From Collinsella sp. zg1085 (GTDB lineage Bacteria > Actinomycetota > Coriobacteriia > Coriobacteriales > Coriobacteriaceae), in contig NZ_CP076545.1 in NCBI RefSeq assembly GCF_018889955.1, positions 558,001 through 622,000 of the forward strand: 64,000 nt of DNA, given 5' to 3'. Within the stretch, counting starts at the first letter, position 1. The number at the start of each line of letters is the position of its first letter. Position numbers and translations under genes: made by a program. The notes beneath the pieces were generated by a model. It was not told the origin of the DNA and ran no database searches. It was given only the letters and a program-made list of their open reading frames with translations. This document shows, in pieces, positions 25,238 through 33,302 of the stretch.

Positions 25238-25990
25238 TTAACGCGCATGGTGGGGCTGTGGTGCCTTTGAACAAGATGGTTCATCAACATGATAAGTAGT
25301 TAGTTGAGTCTGTTCGCCTGCCGCTGTTAGCAGGCGATATACGCGGGCAATGGGAAGACCCATGACGGTATAGAAATCACCTTGAATTTCTTTGATAAGT
25401 AGCCGCCCTATCTGGTCTTGTATGCCATATGCACCCGCCTTATCAAGTGGGTCATTACTTGCAACATAGGCATCGATTAAGGCATCGTCACGTTCAAAAA
25501 AGCTGACATGTGCGGTATCAACAAAGCTATCTATTAGATGGGGCACAATGTCTGCGCGAACAAGAGCAACGCCGGTAGATACCTGATGAGTTGTGCCACA
25601 TAAGGTGCGCAACATATGTTTTGCTTCTTGCGAGCTGCTTGGTTTTCCAAGAATCACGTTTTGAAGCGAAACTACCGTATCTGCTGCAAGTATCAGTTCG
25701 CCGCCTGTTGCTGCATGCGCAGCGCTTTGGGTGGCGTGGCTTGCGGATGTAGGTGCAGTGCTCTCAACGTTGTTACAGGGGATGACTTCCTTTTCAGAGG
25801 GTATATCTGCTGCGTGCGCTAGATGTTGAGCAACAGCAAAGGCTTTTTCTTGCGCCAGCCGCTGCACGAGTGCTTCAGGCGGCTCACCTTCGTAGGGTGT
25901 TTCATCAATGTGAGAGACGCAGACATCAAAACAAAAGCCTGCGTCGGCTAACAGGCTTTGTCGCCGGGGAGACTGTGAGGCTAAAATCAT
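25238..25990 (-). CDS. Maf-like nucleoside triphosphate pyrophosphatase with insertion
   Basis: This 250-residue protein matches Maf, a pyrophosphatase that removes non-canonical or modified nucleotides and affects septation. It starts MILASQSPRRQSLL, contains ILAADTVV with the catalytic Asp and DKAGAYGIQ. Maf is normally about 190-200 residues. Here a low-complexity stretch of about 40 residues (AHAADIPSEKEV... to ATGGE) is inserted before the AADT motif, and a ~20-residue tail follows the fold. The preferred ATG is 25990; GTG 25999 overlaps the DJ-1 stop. Confidence 0.85.
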   Translation of the reverse strand: MILASQSPRRQSLLADAGFCFDVCVSHIDETPYEGEPPEALVQRLAQEKAFAVAQHLAHAADIPSEKEVIPCNNVESTAPTSASHATQSAAHAATGGELILAADTVVSLQNVILGKPSSSQEAKHMLRTLCGTTHQVSTGVALVRADIVPHLIDSFVDTAHVSFFERDDALIDAYVASNDPLDKAGAYGIQDQIGRLLIKEIQGDFYTVMGLPIARVYRLLTAAGEQTQLTTYHVDEPSCSKAPQPHHAR

Positions 25991-25998
25991 GTGAGACA

Positions 25999-26550
25999 CT
26001 ACTCGGGCAGCTGTATGCTGTCTTTGACTTTTGCAACAGCTACGTCGCCAGCAATATCACCAAGGATAGCAAGCGCAAAGGGGAGTGCTAATCCCATACC
26101 GCTTGCTGTAATAAGGTTGCCATCTACAATAACGGTCTTTTCGCCGGCAAAGGTGCCTGCAGGAAAGCTATCCTCAAAGCCTGGGAAGCAGGTAGCACGC
26201 CGACCAATCAAGAGCCCAAGTTCTCCTAAGATACTTGGTGCTGCACAAATTGCTGCAACATGTTTATTGATAGCAAAGTTACAAACTGCATCTCGAACCC
26301 TGTCATCTTGGCTTAAATGCCGGGTGCCGGGCATACCTCCCGGAAGTACAAGGCGGTCATAGGAGTTAATATCAACTTCATCGAGGGTAAAATCGCAGGT
26401 AACGCCAATTTGTTGGGCGCTCACAACATCACGACTATCCATAATAGAGACGAGCGAGGTATGCACACCGCCGCGCCGCAGAATATCAACTACCGTGAGA
26501 CATTCGATGGTTTCAAAACCATCAGCAACTAAGATAGCAACAGAGCTCAT
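25999..26550 (-). CDS. DJ-1/PfpI family protein
   Basis: This 183-residue protein has the flavodoxin-like DJ-1/ThiJ/PfpI fold. Conserved segments are VAILVADGFETIEC, LVLPGGMPG and the nucleophile elbow AAICAAPSIL with the reactive Cys. Bacterial relatives act as glyoxalase III, deglycase or chaperone-like proteins. GAAAGG upstream supports ATG 26550 rather than the longer start at 26571. It heads the operon with maf and the P1 peptidase. Confidence 0.9.
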   Translation of the reverse strand: MSSVAILVADGFETIECLTVVDILRRGGVHTSLVSIMDSRDVVSAQQIGVTCDFTLDEVDINSYDRLVLPGGMPGTRHLSQDDRVRDAVCNFAINKHVAAICAAPSILGELGLLIGRRATCFPGFEDSFPAGTFAGEKTVIVDGNLITASGMGLALPFALAILGDIAGDVAVAKVKDSIQLPE

Positions 26551-26932
26551 AGATGTCCTTTCAGCATTCAAGCTTGGAATAAGCTTGTCTTTGTGTATAC
26601 CCTATTTTGTAGAGAGTTGCGATGCGATGAGATAATTTTTTGCTGCATTGTTCTGTGAGGTATGGGTTAGAGCTGTTACGAACTTTAGGTGCAACTGTGT
26701 CAATTACGGCGGCTAGACATTTCAATTTATAGGAGCTCTATCGAATACTACGTGAGGTATAGAACTTCCTTTGAATATAAAAAAGATAAAACATTGTGGC
26801 TACAACTGCTAAAAGTGCAATAAGCAAAGCAGACACGCATGCGTTTACGTGCGCATACGTGTCTGCCCGCTCGCTGTAGTTGCTGGTTTCTGAGCTTGCT
26901 GATTTTGCAGCAGCTACTTTATGTAGAGGAGC
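26551..26932. other. gap between DJ-1 and PTS IIB; in-frame open extension of IIB
   Basis: The only structure seen is on the minus strand. Downstream of the IIB stop (TAG, 26933-26935) the same frame stays open for 64 codons to another TAG at 26738-26740. The potential peptide has a polar start (APLHKVAAAK), one transmembrane helix (ALLIALLAVVATMFYLFY) and a basic end (IQRKFYTSRSIR). It lacks a usable start codon of its own and a ribosome site. It could be the remnant of a longer IIB C-terminus, or a rare read-through tail. No other gene was seen here. Confidence 0.4.
26829..26866 (-). terminator. 15-bp hairpin after PTS IIB
   Basis: GCAGACACGCATGCG (26829-26843) pairs with CGCATACGTGTCTGC (26852-26866) with one mismatch, loop 8 bases. 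On the minus strand it is followed by TTTGCTTATT. It is a likely terminator for the minus-strand PTS genes, with a weak T tract. Confidence 0.5.
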
Positions 26933-27247
26933 CTACGAGGAGAGTAACTCCTTTTCAATCTTTTCGATAATCGCATCTGCTGATTTAATTGCAACTCCTG
27001 CTTTGACGCGAATTTTAGGTAGCTTTTCAAAGCGCTCAACATCACCAATAGGCATATCGGTTGTTAGAATGACGCAGACCGCATCAGCCATATCGGCTGG
27101 GCCAATCTCGTTTTCACGACCAATTGAGCCCTGTGTTTCAACCTTTATAGAAAGTCCACGTGCTTGAGCTGCCCGTAGCAGTGCTTCTGCTGCCATATAG
27201 GTATGAGCAACTCCTGACGGGCAGGCGGTGACGGCTAAAATTTGCAT
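26933..27247 (-). CDS. PTS IIB component, fructose family
   Basis: This 104-residue IIB protein carries phosphate on the Cys of AVTACPSGVAHTYMAAE, the fructose-family IIB motif. It is a separate protein, not fused to IIA or IIC, as in the Frw/Frv systems. It is the last gene of IIA-IIC-IIB, 9 bases after IIC. The next 64 codons in the same frame are open beyond its TAG (see 26551-26932). Length is normal for this domain. Confidence 0.92.
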   Translation of the reverse strand: MQILAVTACPSGVAHTYMAAEALLRAAQARGLSIKVETQGSIGRENEIGPADMADAVCVILTTDMPIGDVERFEKLPKIRVKAGVAIKSADAIIEKIEKELLSS

Positions 27248-27256
27248 GGTAAACTC

Positions 27257-28360
27257 CTAAAACTCAATCTTGATGTCAAGGTCATCAGTAGTATCGGTAG
27301 GTTTAGATGCTTCGCTGTAATCCTTTTTAAACAGCAATATGAGCGCAAGATACAGCGCAATTCCCGCTGCTAGAGAGATAAGATAGCTTGCAATGCTTGT
27401 TACTGGTAGCACTACAAGACCACCCCATGCGGCATTGCACCATACGCCCAGGCCGCCTGCTAGCGCACCCGTTGCTGCGCAAGAAACAATATTGATAGGC
27501 ATCATGTGTATAGGATCGGCTGTTGTGTAAGAAATGGCACCCTCTGAGATGCCGCAAGCACCCATAACGATGGCAGAAAGACCTGCTTCATGCTCTTCAG
27601 GAGAAAACTTCTTCTTAAAGAGCAACGATGCAATTCCCGCGCCAATAGGTGGAAGGCAGATAGCTAGGGCAATAGGACCAAAGAACTCAACATTGTTGCC
27701 TGCAAGCACCTCGGTGCCAACCACAGCTACACCGGTAGAATAGGCAACCTTATTGATGGGACCGCCAAGGTCAACTGCAATCATGGCTCCGGTGATAGCG
27801 CCAACGATAATAGCGTTCGCTCCATTAAGTGATACCAGCCATTCCTGAAGGTTTTTGAGGAGCCACGCACACGGTGTGCCAATGACGCAAATCATAAGCG
27901 TGCCTATGATAAGCGATGTGGCGATGGGGATAATCATGATAGATTTGAGCGATTGCATGCTTTTTGGCAGCTTGAGCTTTTTGAGTTCGCGCGCTAAAAC
28001 ACCGCACAAAAGACCAGCGATGATGCCGCCAATAAAGCCAGAGCCAACGTTTACGGCAAGCTGCCCGCAGATAAGACCAGGAGCAATGCCAGGTCTGTCG
28101 GCGATTGAGGAGGCAATATAGGCAGCAAGCACCGGCACCATAAGACCCAGTCCTACGCCACCAATTTGGGTGAGAACATCAATGACGATATTAGAGGCTT
28201 CAACTGCGCCTGATGTTGCCACCGAGTTCATCGATAGCATAGTAGCAATTGCGTAGAGTACACCTCCTGTTACCACAACCGGTATCATGTGTGATACGCC
28301 ATTCATGAGGTGTGTGCGTATCTCGGTGATACTTTGTTTTGTGTTGTGTAGCGCTGACAT
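27257..28360 (-). CDS. PTS IIC component, fructose family
   Basis: This 367-residue membrane permease of the fructose PTS family (Frw/Frv/FryC type) has about nine hydrophobic segments, a start SHMIPVVVTGGVLYAIA and FIGGIIAGLL, SEGAISYTTADP and PINIVSC signatures typical of PTS_IIC fructose proteins. It lies between IIA and IIB genes with short gaps of 9 bases. In E. coli the related FrwC is encoded with a glycyl radical enzyme and a transaldolase-like aldolase, as here. Confidence 0.92.
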   Translation of the reverse strand: MSALHNTKQSITEIRTHLMNGVSHMIPVVVTGGVLYAIATMLSMNSVATSGAVEASNIVIDVLTQIGGVGLGLMVPVLAAYIASSIADRPGIAPGLICGQLAVNVGSGFIGGIIAGLLCGVLARELKKLKLPKSMQSLKSIMIIPIATSLIIGTLMICVIGTPCAWLLKNLQEWLVSLNGANAIIVGAITGAMIAVDLGGPINKVAYSTGVAVVGTEVLAGNNVEFFGPIALAICLPPIGAGIASLLFKKKFSPEEHEAGLSAIVMGACGISEGAISYTTADPIHMMPINIVSCAATGALAGGLGVWCNAAWGGLVVLPVTSIASYLISLAAGIALYLALILLFKKDYSEASKPTDTTDDLDIKIEF

Positions 28361-28369
28361 AGTAAGCTC

Positions 28370-28816
28370 CTATTCACTCATAAGCTGCATAAGTTCTGCA
28401 GCAGTTGACGCCGTAAAGAGACGGGTTCTAAATTCTTCATGCATAATGCGCCGGGCAATGCCCGCGAGAATCTGTAGGTGCCGCTCTCCTGCATCTTGTG
28501 TAGGAACTGCAATCATGAAGATGAGTGACACCTCTTCTCCGCTCCAATCAATGGGTTTTGCAAGCCGCATACAGGCGAGTGTGGGATGTACTACGCTGTC
28601 AGACTTTGCATGCGGGCTTGCGATGCCAAATCCAATTGCGGTCGAAAACTCAGCCTCACGTGCCTGTACGTTGTGAATGAACGCATCGAGCTTGTGTAGA
28701 CGTCCTGCCTGCGCAATTGTGCTTGCAAGCGCGCAAATGGCTTCATCTTTGTTTGCAACTTGAGTATCGAGCACAATAAGCTCTTCACTCATGAGCGCTA
28801 TATCGGACTGTTCCAT
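28370..28816 (-). CDS. PTS IIA component, fructose/mannitol type
   Basis: This 148-residue IIA protein has the phospho-His in GFGIASPHAKSDSV (about residue 69). It passes phosphate from HPr to the IIB at 26933-27247. It begins the IIA-IIC-IIB group. The start lies about 84 bases from the paired TACCGTTT-like boxes at 28900-28933, which probably belong to its promoter. Confidence 0.92.
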   Translation of the reverse strand: MEQSDIALMSEELIVLDTQVANKDEAICALASTIAQAGRLHKLDAFIHNVQAREAEFSTAIGFGIASPHAKSDSVVHPTLACMRLAKPIDWSGEEVSLIFMIAVPTQDAGERHLQILAGIARRIMHEEFRTRLFTASTAAELMQLMSE

Positions 28817-28899
28817 AGCCTGTCTCAGCCTTTCTGTGCGGGTACGTAAGGTTCTACTTGATAGTACTTTATATATTTATGTATAGACATAATACTTTG

Positions 28900-28933
28900 G
28901 TTAAACGGTAGTTTTTTGTCGGTAAGCGGTAGG
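28900..28933 (-). promoter_or_regulatory. paired CTACCGTTTACCG-type boxes before fructose PTS
   Basis: On the minus strand the boxes read CTACCGCTTACCG (28933-28921) and CTACCGTTTAACC (28912-28900), 21 bases apart start to start. The orientation points to the PTS IIA gene downstream. The same pair is found before the mannose-family PTS, before arcA and near 56436. The regulator is unknown. In the remainder of 28817-29160 only two terminator hairpins were seen. Confidence 0.6.
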
Positions 28934-29013
28934 AAGATATTCTTGCGTTATGCGATGTGCGGATTGTTGAGTCTTGATGTGTGTGCGCTCTTGCTTGATG
29001 ACGCGCGTATAGC

Positions 29014-29052
29014 TATAAAAATCGCAGCTCTGAAACATGTCAGAACTGCGAT
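29014..29052 (-). terminator. second terminator after the aldolase gene
   Basis: The ATCGCAG...CTGCGAT stem (29021-29033 with 29040-29052, one mismatch) is followed on the minus strand by TTTTTAT. It would stop transcripts coming from the aldolase gene before the PTS IIA promoter region. Confidence 0.75.
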
Positions 29053-29129
29053 ATAACAAGGCATTACATACGCTAGGCATGTTTATGTGCTGGTATGTAC
29101 ATGCGCGTTACTTTTATCGAATGTGATAA

Positions 29130-29149
29130 AAGCCTAGAAACCTAGGCTT
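29130..29149 (-). terminator. hairpin directly after the aldolase gene
   Basis: AAGCCTAG (29130-29137) and CTAGGCTT (29142-29149) form a perfect 8-bp stem with a 4-base loop. On the minus strand it is followed by TTATC. It is just 11 bases from the aldolase stop codon. Confidence 0.65.
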
Positions 29150-29160
29150 GAGGTGCGCAT

Positions 29161-29829
29161 TTATGCGCTAAAACTCTCTCGTCCAAAGCTTTTGCTCCAT
29201 GCGGCGCTAAATTCCTGCACTGCAAGCTCGGTACCTGGATGATCAAGCATGGCAAAGACTACGGCAGGTGGTACGGTAACCGCATGGATACCAGCTGCAA
29301 TGAGGCGATGAACCTGATCAGTGCTCTTAAAGCTAGCAGCAATAACACGTGCATCTACCTGCTGCTTCTCAAGCATAGCAAGCAAATCAAGCACCTGTGC
29401 TACGCCATCGCCATAGTTGCACATGCGGTTGACATATGGGGCAAGATAATCAGCGCCGTTCATGGCTGCTAAGAATGCCTGGTCAGCCGAGTAGATTGCT
29501 GTGGCAAGAACCCCTAAACCTTCCTGCTTTGCGGCTTTAATGACTTGCATGCCGGCATGGGTGACAGGAATTTTGACATAGGTGTTCTGAGGGCGTAATG
29601 CACAAATTGCCCGCGCTTCATCAAGCATGCCTTCAGGCGTTTGTGAGACGGTTTGAAAGAAGAGTTTTTGATTTGGTGCAAGATAGTCGCAGAGTTCTTC
29701 TATAACTGTTTCTACGCGTTTTCCCGATGCGGTAATAATAGTTGGATTTGTGGTAACGCCTGCTACTGTTATGAGCTTATCAAGCTGTTTAATCTGGTTA
29801 ATATCGGCTGTGTCGAGCATAAACTCCAT
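29161..29829 (-). CDS. fructose-6-phosphate aldolase-like (FSA/TalC type) aldolase
   Basis: This 222-residue class I aldolase belongs to the FSA/TalC branch. It has LDTADINQIKQL, VTTNPTII, the Lys-containing TYVKIPVTHAG (Schiff-base Lys) and ATAIYSADQAFLA. FSA enzymes are about 215-220 residues, a match. It lies between the glycyl radical activase gene (15 bases upstream) and two terminators. Its neighbours (glycyl radical enzyme, fructose-type PTS) match the E. coli pflDC-frw-fsaB and ybiWY-fsaA arrangements, which suggests it cleaves a deoxyketose phosphate or related product of the radical enzyme. Confidence 0.88.
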   Translation of the reverse strand: MEFMLDTADINQIKQLDKLITVAGVTTNPTIITASGKRVETVIEELCDYLAPNQKLFFQTVSQTPEGMLDEARAICALRPQNTYVKIPVTHAGMQVIKAAKQEGLGVLATAIYSADQAFLAAMNGADYLAPYVNRMCNYGDGVAQVLDLLAMLEKQQVDARVIAASFKSTDQVHRLIAAGIHAVTVPPAVVFAMLDHPGTELAVQEFSAAWSKSFGRESFSA

Positions 29830-29844
29830 GGCGAGTCCTCCGTG

Positions 29845-30750
29845 TCATTCTCCGTGTAGCTTAACCAGCAGACCTTGTTGCTCAGCAATGTGTTGAACAT
29901 AGGTAAGGTCGGCCGCATCAAGTTGAGTGACTGCTTCCATTTCATAGCTGCGCCCAACACTTGCATATTTGGTCATGCCCAGTTGATGAAAGGGAAGTAT
30001 GTCAGTACGTAGTATAGCCAAGTTTCTCTGAGTCTCACAATTTGTATATACATTTTCTTCTGAGTCAGTATAGCCCGGAATGATAGGCATGCGACCTACG
30101 ATAGTTGCTCCTAGCGCAATGAGCTCTCGGCAGTTGGCATTGCGCAAGTTCGTATCAATGCCCAGGAGTGTGCGGCTTAAATGTGGACCAGCAATTTTGA
30201 AGTCAACGAGAAAGGTATTGCAGACTTGTGCTAAGCGCTTACTATCGAGCAAATCTATTGCAAGCGTGGTTTCAATGGCGGTATGAATGCCATGGCTGTG
30301 CAGACGCTCAAATAGCTCCATTATAAAGATTTGAGTAACATGCCTAGCGAGGCACTCACCACCGCTTACCGTGACACCACCACCCGATTCTTCGTAAAAA
30401 ACGCTGTCACGCATTGAAATGTCTACAAGTTCATCAATGGTGTAGTGGGTGGTGGACCAAGACTTAGCACCGGTTGGGCAGTTTTTGGGCTTGGTATTGC
30501 ACGGGCAGCCATTGGCATCAAGTGTTTTATCGCTTCGGTCGGAGCAATGAATGCACAGCCGCTTTTTATAGATAATCTCATCTTCAAAGCTGAGGTTTTC
30601 TGGATTACAGCACCAAGGGCAGCGAAACGGACAACCTTTGAAGAAGATAACAGTGCGAATGCCGCCGCCATCATGTAAGCTAAAGCGCTGAATATTAGTG
30701 ATAGCGGCGGTTTTTGGTTTTTTGCGCCCCATGTGCTCAGGAGAGCTCAT
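29845..30750 (-). CDS. glycyl-radical enzyme activating protein (radical SAM)
   Basis: This 301-residue activase inserts the glycyl radical into the partner enzyme encoded just upstream. The radical SAM cluster motif is GCPFRCPWCCNPEN, preceded by DGGGIRTVIFFK. A ferredoxin-like insert with CIHC...CPC...C motifs (about residues 65-95) is typical of activases of non-PFL glycyl radical enzymes. Start ATG 30750 is supported by GGGCGGAG and overlaps the end of the enzyme gene by 14 bases, indicating coupled translation. The longer start at 30801 has no ribosome site. Confidence 0.9.
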   Translation of the reverse strand: MSSPEHMGRKKPKTAAITNIQRFSLHDGGGIRTVIFFKGCPFRCPWCCNPENLSFEDEIIYKKRLCIHCSDRSDKTLDANGCPCNTKPKNCPTGAKSWSTTHYTIDELVDISMRDSVFYEESGGGVTVSGGECLARHVTQIFIMELFERLHSHGIHTAIETTLAIDLLDSKRLAQVCNTFLVDFKIAGPHLSRTLLGIDTNLRNANCRELIALGATIVGRMPIIPGYTDSEENVYTNCETQRNLAILRTDILPFHQLGMTKYASVGRSYEMEAVTQLDAADLTYVQHIAEQQGLLVKLHGE

Positions 30751-31903
30751 GTTCGCTCCGCCCAATAATGTCATTTTGAATCTCGCGCGAGAGTTCAACA
30801 AACATGGCTGAGTAGCCAGCTACCCGAACAACAAGGTTTTTGTATTTGTCGGGGTGCTCTTGAGCGGCGCGCAGGGTTTTGCGATCTATAACGTTGAACT
30901 GAATATGCTGAATGCCCAGCCGACCAAAACTCTTGATATAGCTGCTTAACTTTTGTAAACCAGACGCTCCTTCAAGACTTGCTGGCGAGAATTTTACGTT
31001 GAGCAAGCTGCCGTTGCTGTCGAGGTGGTTTTCGAGCTTTGATACCGATTTGAGCGAGGCAGTAGGTCCATGCACATCTCGACCTATCATGGGCGAAAGA
31101 CCACCGTCGGCTAACTGCTCGTGCGCAACACGCCCGTCAGGACTTGCCCCACAGGCATGTCCGAGGGGTACGTGAGCAGAAACCGTGTAGCTTCCGGGTT
31201 GGAAATATCCGCCGCGTACATTGGAATACTGTTCAACCTCATGTCCATAGAAGGCAAGGAAATCTCGGGCTATAAAATCGACCTCATCAATGTCATTTCC
31301 ATACTTAGGAAAACGATGGATGCAGCATTGGCGTAGCAGCTCTTCTCCTGCGCCCTGCCAGTTGTGTTTTAGGGCTGCTAGCATGGTGGGATAGTCGCAA
31401 AGAACTTGGTCAGATTCAACATCACTCCAAGGAAGTGCATATTTGAGCACCATAAGTGAGTCGGCAAGATTGGCAGCGCCAACCCCTTGAACACCACTAG
31501 GGTTATAACGGGCTCCTGCAGCGGTAATATCAGCTCCGGAATCGAGGCAATCGGCAATAAGCGTGGAGAGCAGGGGTGTGGGCGCAATCTCTCTATGTGC
31601 TGTGTCGCAGATATTGCAGCCGGTAATCATAAGTTGAATGTAGTGTGCAATACACTGCTTGACTGCCTGAACAAGATCTGCGAAGCGCTCAAAGCCCTCG
31701 GGATTATTGTAAAGCGTAAGCTCGAGGCACCTCAGCATGTTAAACATACTAATATCGTGAAGACCATACATGCGCCCCGGAATAGAAAGCTCAACACAGC
31801 CAACAATGGCGTAATCACGCGCGTCTTGCTCGGCAATACCACGGGCAATAAAGGCTGGAATGTTCACTTCGTCGTTAAAGATTTGTGGCAAGCCATCTCC
31901 CAA
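30737..31903 (-). CDS. glycyl radical enzyme, C-terminal fragment
   Basis: The 388-residue fragment covers the catalytic half. The active-site Cys is in AIVGCVELSIPGRMYGLHD (about residue 34) and the glycine radical loop is VVRVAGYSAMFVEL near the C-terminus. The Cys context with ELSIPG differs from the GCVEP of choline lyase or glycerol dehydratase and resembles the PflD/YbiW branch. The listed start is TTG 31903, simply the first possible codon after the frameshift; it has no ribosome site. It overlaps the activase gene start. Confidence 0.75.
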   Translation of the reverse strand: MGDGLPQIFNDEVNIPAFIARGIAEQDARDYAIVGCVELSIPGRMYGLHDISMFNMLRCLELTLYNNPEGFERFADLVQAVKQCIAHYIQLMITGCNICDTAHREIAPTPLLSTLIADCLDSGADITAAGARYNPSGVQGVGAANLADSLMVLKYALPWSDVESDQVLCDYPTMLAALKHNWQGAGEELLRQCCIHRFPKYGNDIDEVDFIARDFLAFYGHEVEQYSNVRGGYFQPGSYTVSAHVPLGHACGASPDGRVAHEQLADGGLSPMIGRDVHGPTASLKSVSKLENHLDSNGSLLNVKFSPASLEGASGLQKLSSYIKSFGRLGIQHIQFNVIDRKTLRAAQEHPDKYKNLVVRVAGYSAMFVELSREIQNDIIGRSEHELS

Positions 31904-33054
31904 GCGGATAATTTCAGCTGCCTTGGTATAGAGCTCATCAGGGTTTTTGCATGTGCGCGCAGAGACAAATTAGGCTGAGGAAGTCGCGTATCCTTTTGAA
32001 TGTCGAGCAGCAGGTATGAAAGCTCGTTGCTTGCGTCATTTCCTTCAGCGTCAATTCCGCCTACAACCAGATTAAAGCCAATAGGGAAGCCGGCAAAAAA
32101 GCTTGCCGATTCGGTTGAACGAATAGCAACAATGGTATTGCACTTGAGGTAAAAGCAGGTGAGCAGTTCTCGAATCTGAGTATCGCTCATGTCCTCGGCC
32201 TTGCTTGTTTGATAGTATGGCCAAAGGTATTGGTCCATACGTCCCAGTGATAGCGAACTTGCATTGCTTTCGTGCTGCAAGATGACCTCTGCTAACCAAA
32301 CCAGCTGGAGCGCGTCATAGAAATTGCGTGCAGGCTTCGTGGAAATGTGCTCAAGAACCTCCGCGAGGCAGCTAAGCTCTGCTTCACGCGCGGGGTCGGT
32401 GCAAGTTGTGGCGCGTTTAACAACAAGAGCATGGTAGCGTTGAATATAGGCGATGCTTGCTTCAAGACTTATGACGGCAGCACGATAAAAGTCGTTGTCC
32501 GGATTTTGTGCTGCCTGTGTTTTTGCTTTTTCAAGAAGCGCTTCAAAACCATGAGTGAGTAGCGTTTCAAAATCGGCAATAATGTGTCCTTGACCTTTGT
32601 CGGTTTGCGCCACGCTAAATACCTTAGTTTTTTGCGCTTCCTGCACTTCAGGTGCACTATGGGTTTGATACCAGTCATTTAAGGATTGCCCTGCAAAATA
32701 GGGATATAGCTCCTCACGATAGATACGCTTATCTTCTTCGCTCATGACAAATTGGTCTTGTGGGCGCGTTTCAAACTCATCAAGCTCGTCTAAAATCCAG
32801 TACGGGCTCATCTCAGGACTGATAACGCCTGCGCGTGGCTGGACACTACGGTTTCCAACCAATAAATCATAATCATCTATGACAAGCTCGTGCTCAGCGA
32901 GAAGCGCTGCAAGTGCGCGTGCCCGGCGAATAACAGGAGCCTCGCCTTCGCTTCTTTGATAGCTTGCTTTGTAAATACGTGCACGTTCGAGGCTTACCGT
33001 GCGCTTGTGAGCAAAGAGGGATTCCTTGATGGTTGAACAACGCTTGCTGAGCAT
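31864..33054 (-). CDS. glycyl radical enzyme, N-terminal fragment
   Basis: The 396-residue fragment corresponds to the PFL-like N-terminal domain (LSKRCSTIKESLF..., VGNRSVQPRAGVISPEMSP, LPQPNLSLRAHAKT). After AHAKT the frame diverges into about 20 unrelated residues before the stop at 31864. GGAGG on the minus strand stands a few bases before ATG 33054, so expression would start here. It is divergent from the DeoR regulator gene at 33303, and the intergenic region carries short palindromes. Confidence 0.75.
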   Translation of the reverse strand: MLSKRCSTIKESLFAHKRTVSLERARIYKASYQRSEGEAPVIRRARALAALLAEHELVIDDYDLLVGNRSVQPRAGVISPEMSPYWILDELDEFETRPQDQFVMSEEDKRIYREELYPYFAGQSLNDWYQTHSAPEVQEAQKTKVFSVAQTDKGQGHIIADFETLLTHGFEALLEKAKTQAAQNPDNDFYRAAVISLEASIAYIQRYHALVVKRATTCTDPAREAELSCLAEVLEHISTKPARNFYDALQLVWLAEVILQHESNASSLSLGRMDQYLWPYYQTSKAEDMSDTQIRELLTCFYLKCNTIVAIRSTESASFFAGFPIGFNLVVGGIDAEGNDASNELSYLLLDIQKDTRLPQPNLSLRAHAKTLMSSIPRQLKLSAWEMACHKSLTTK

Positions 33055-33093
33055 ACGTAGCCTCCTTACGGCCGAGTGGTATCGTATTTATTC

Positions 33094-33122
33094 CTATTCT
33101 ATCGTGATTACTATTGAATAGT
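33094..33122. promoter_or_regulatory. palindromes between GRE and DeoR genes
   Basis: ACTATTGAATAGT (33110-33122) is a perfect odd palindrome, and CTATTC (33094-33099) with GAATAG (33116-33121) gives a second overlapping inverted pair. The location between divergent DeoR and glycyl radical enzyme genes suggests an operator for the DeoR protein. Confidence 0.45.
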
Positions 33123-33302
33123 CTATAGTTATTATTGTTTGTACAGTTTTGAATGAGGAGAGCCCTAAATTCCTGCGGATTTGTAAAATTAATTCTCGAA
33201 AAGATTTAATTACTCATATTTTCACGACAAAATAAGAAGAACTGCGACTGAGGCTCATCTCCTGCTAGTATGAGCATAACAGGACAACGGTTAAGGATAG
33301 CT

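Larger units (their letters stand above)
30737..33054 (-). pseudogene. glycyl radical enzyme (PflD/YbiW type) split by a one-base frameshift
   Basis: The two ORFs 33054-31864 and 31903-30737 together form one glycyl radical enzyme of about 772 residues. In the run at 31941-31943 (GGG on the plus strand) one base appears to be missing: adding one C in the coding strand gives ...AKTPDELYTKAAEIIRLG and then the second ORF in frame. The catalytic GCVELSIPG Cys and RVAGYSAMF Gly-radical motifs are intact downstream. The defect may be a true mutation or an assembly error. The local A5C3 run is not a classical -1 slippery heptamer, so programmed shifting is unlikely. Confidence 0.8.

Noticed and set aside
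31930-31950. Programmed -1 frameshift in the glycyl radical enzyme
   Set aside because: The A5C3 run is not a canonical X XXY YYZ slippery site and no downstream stimulatory hairpin was recognised.
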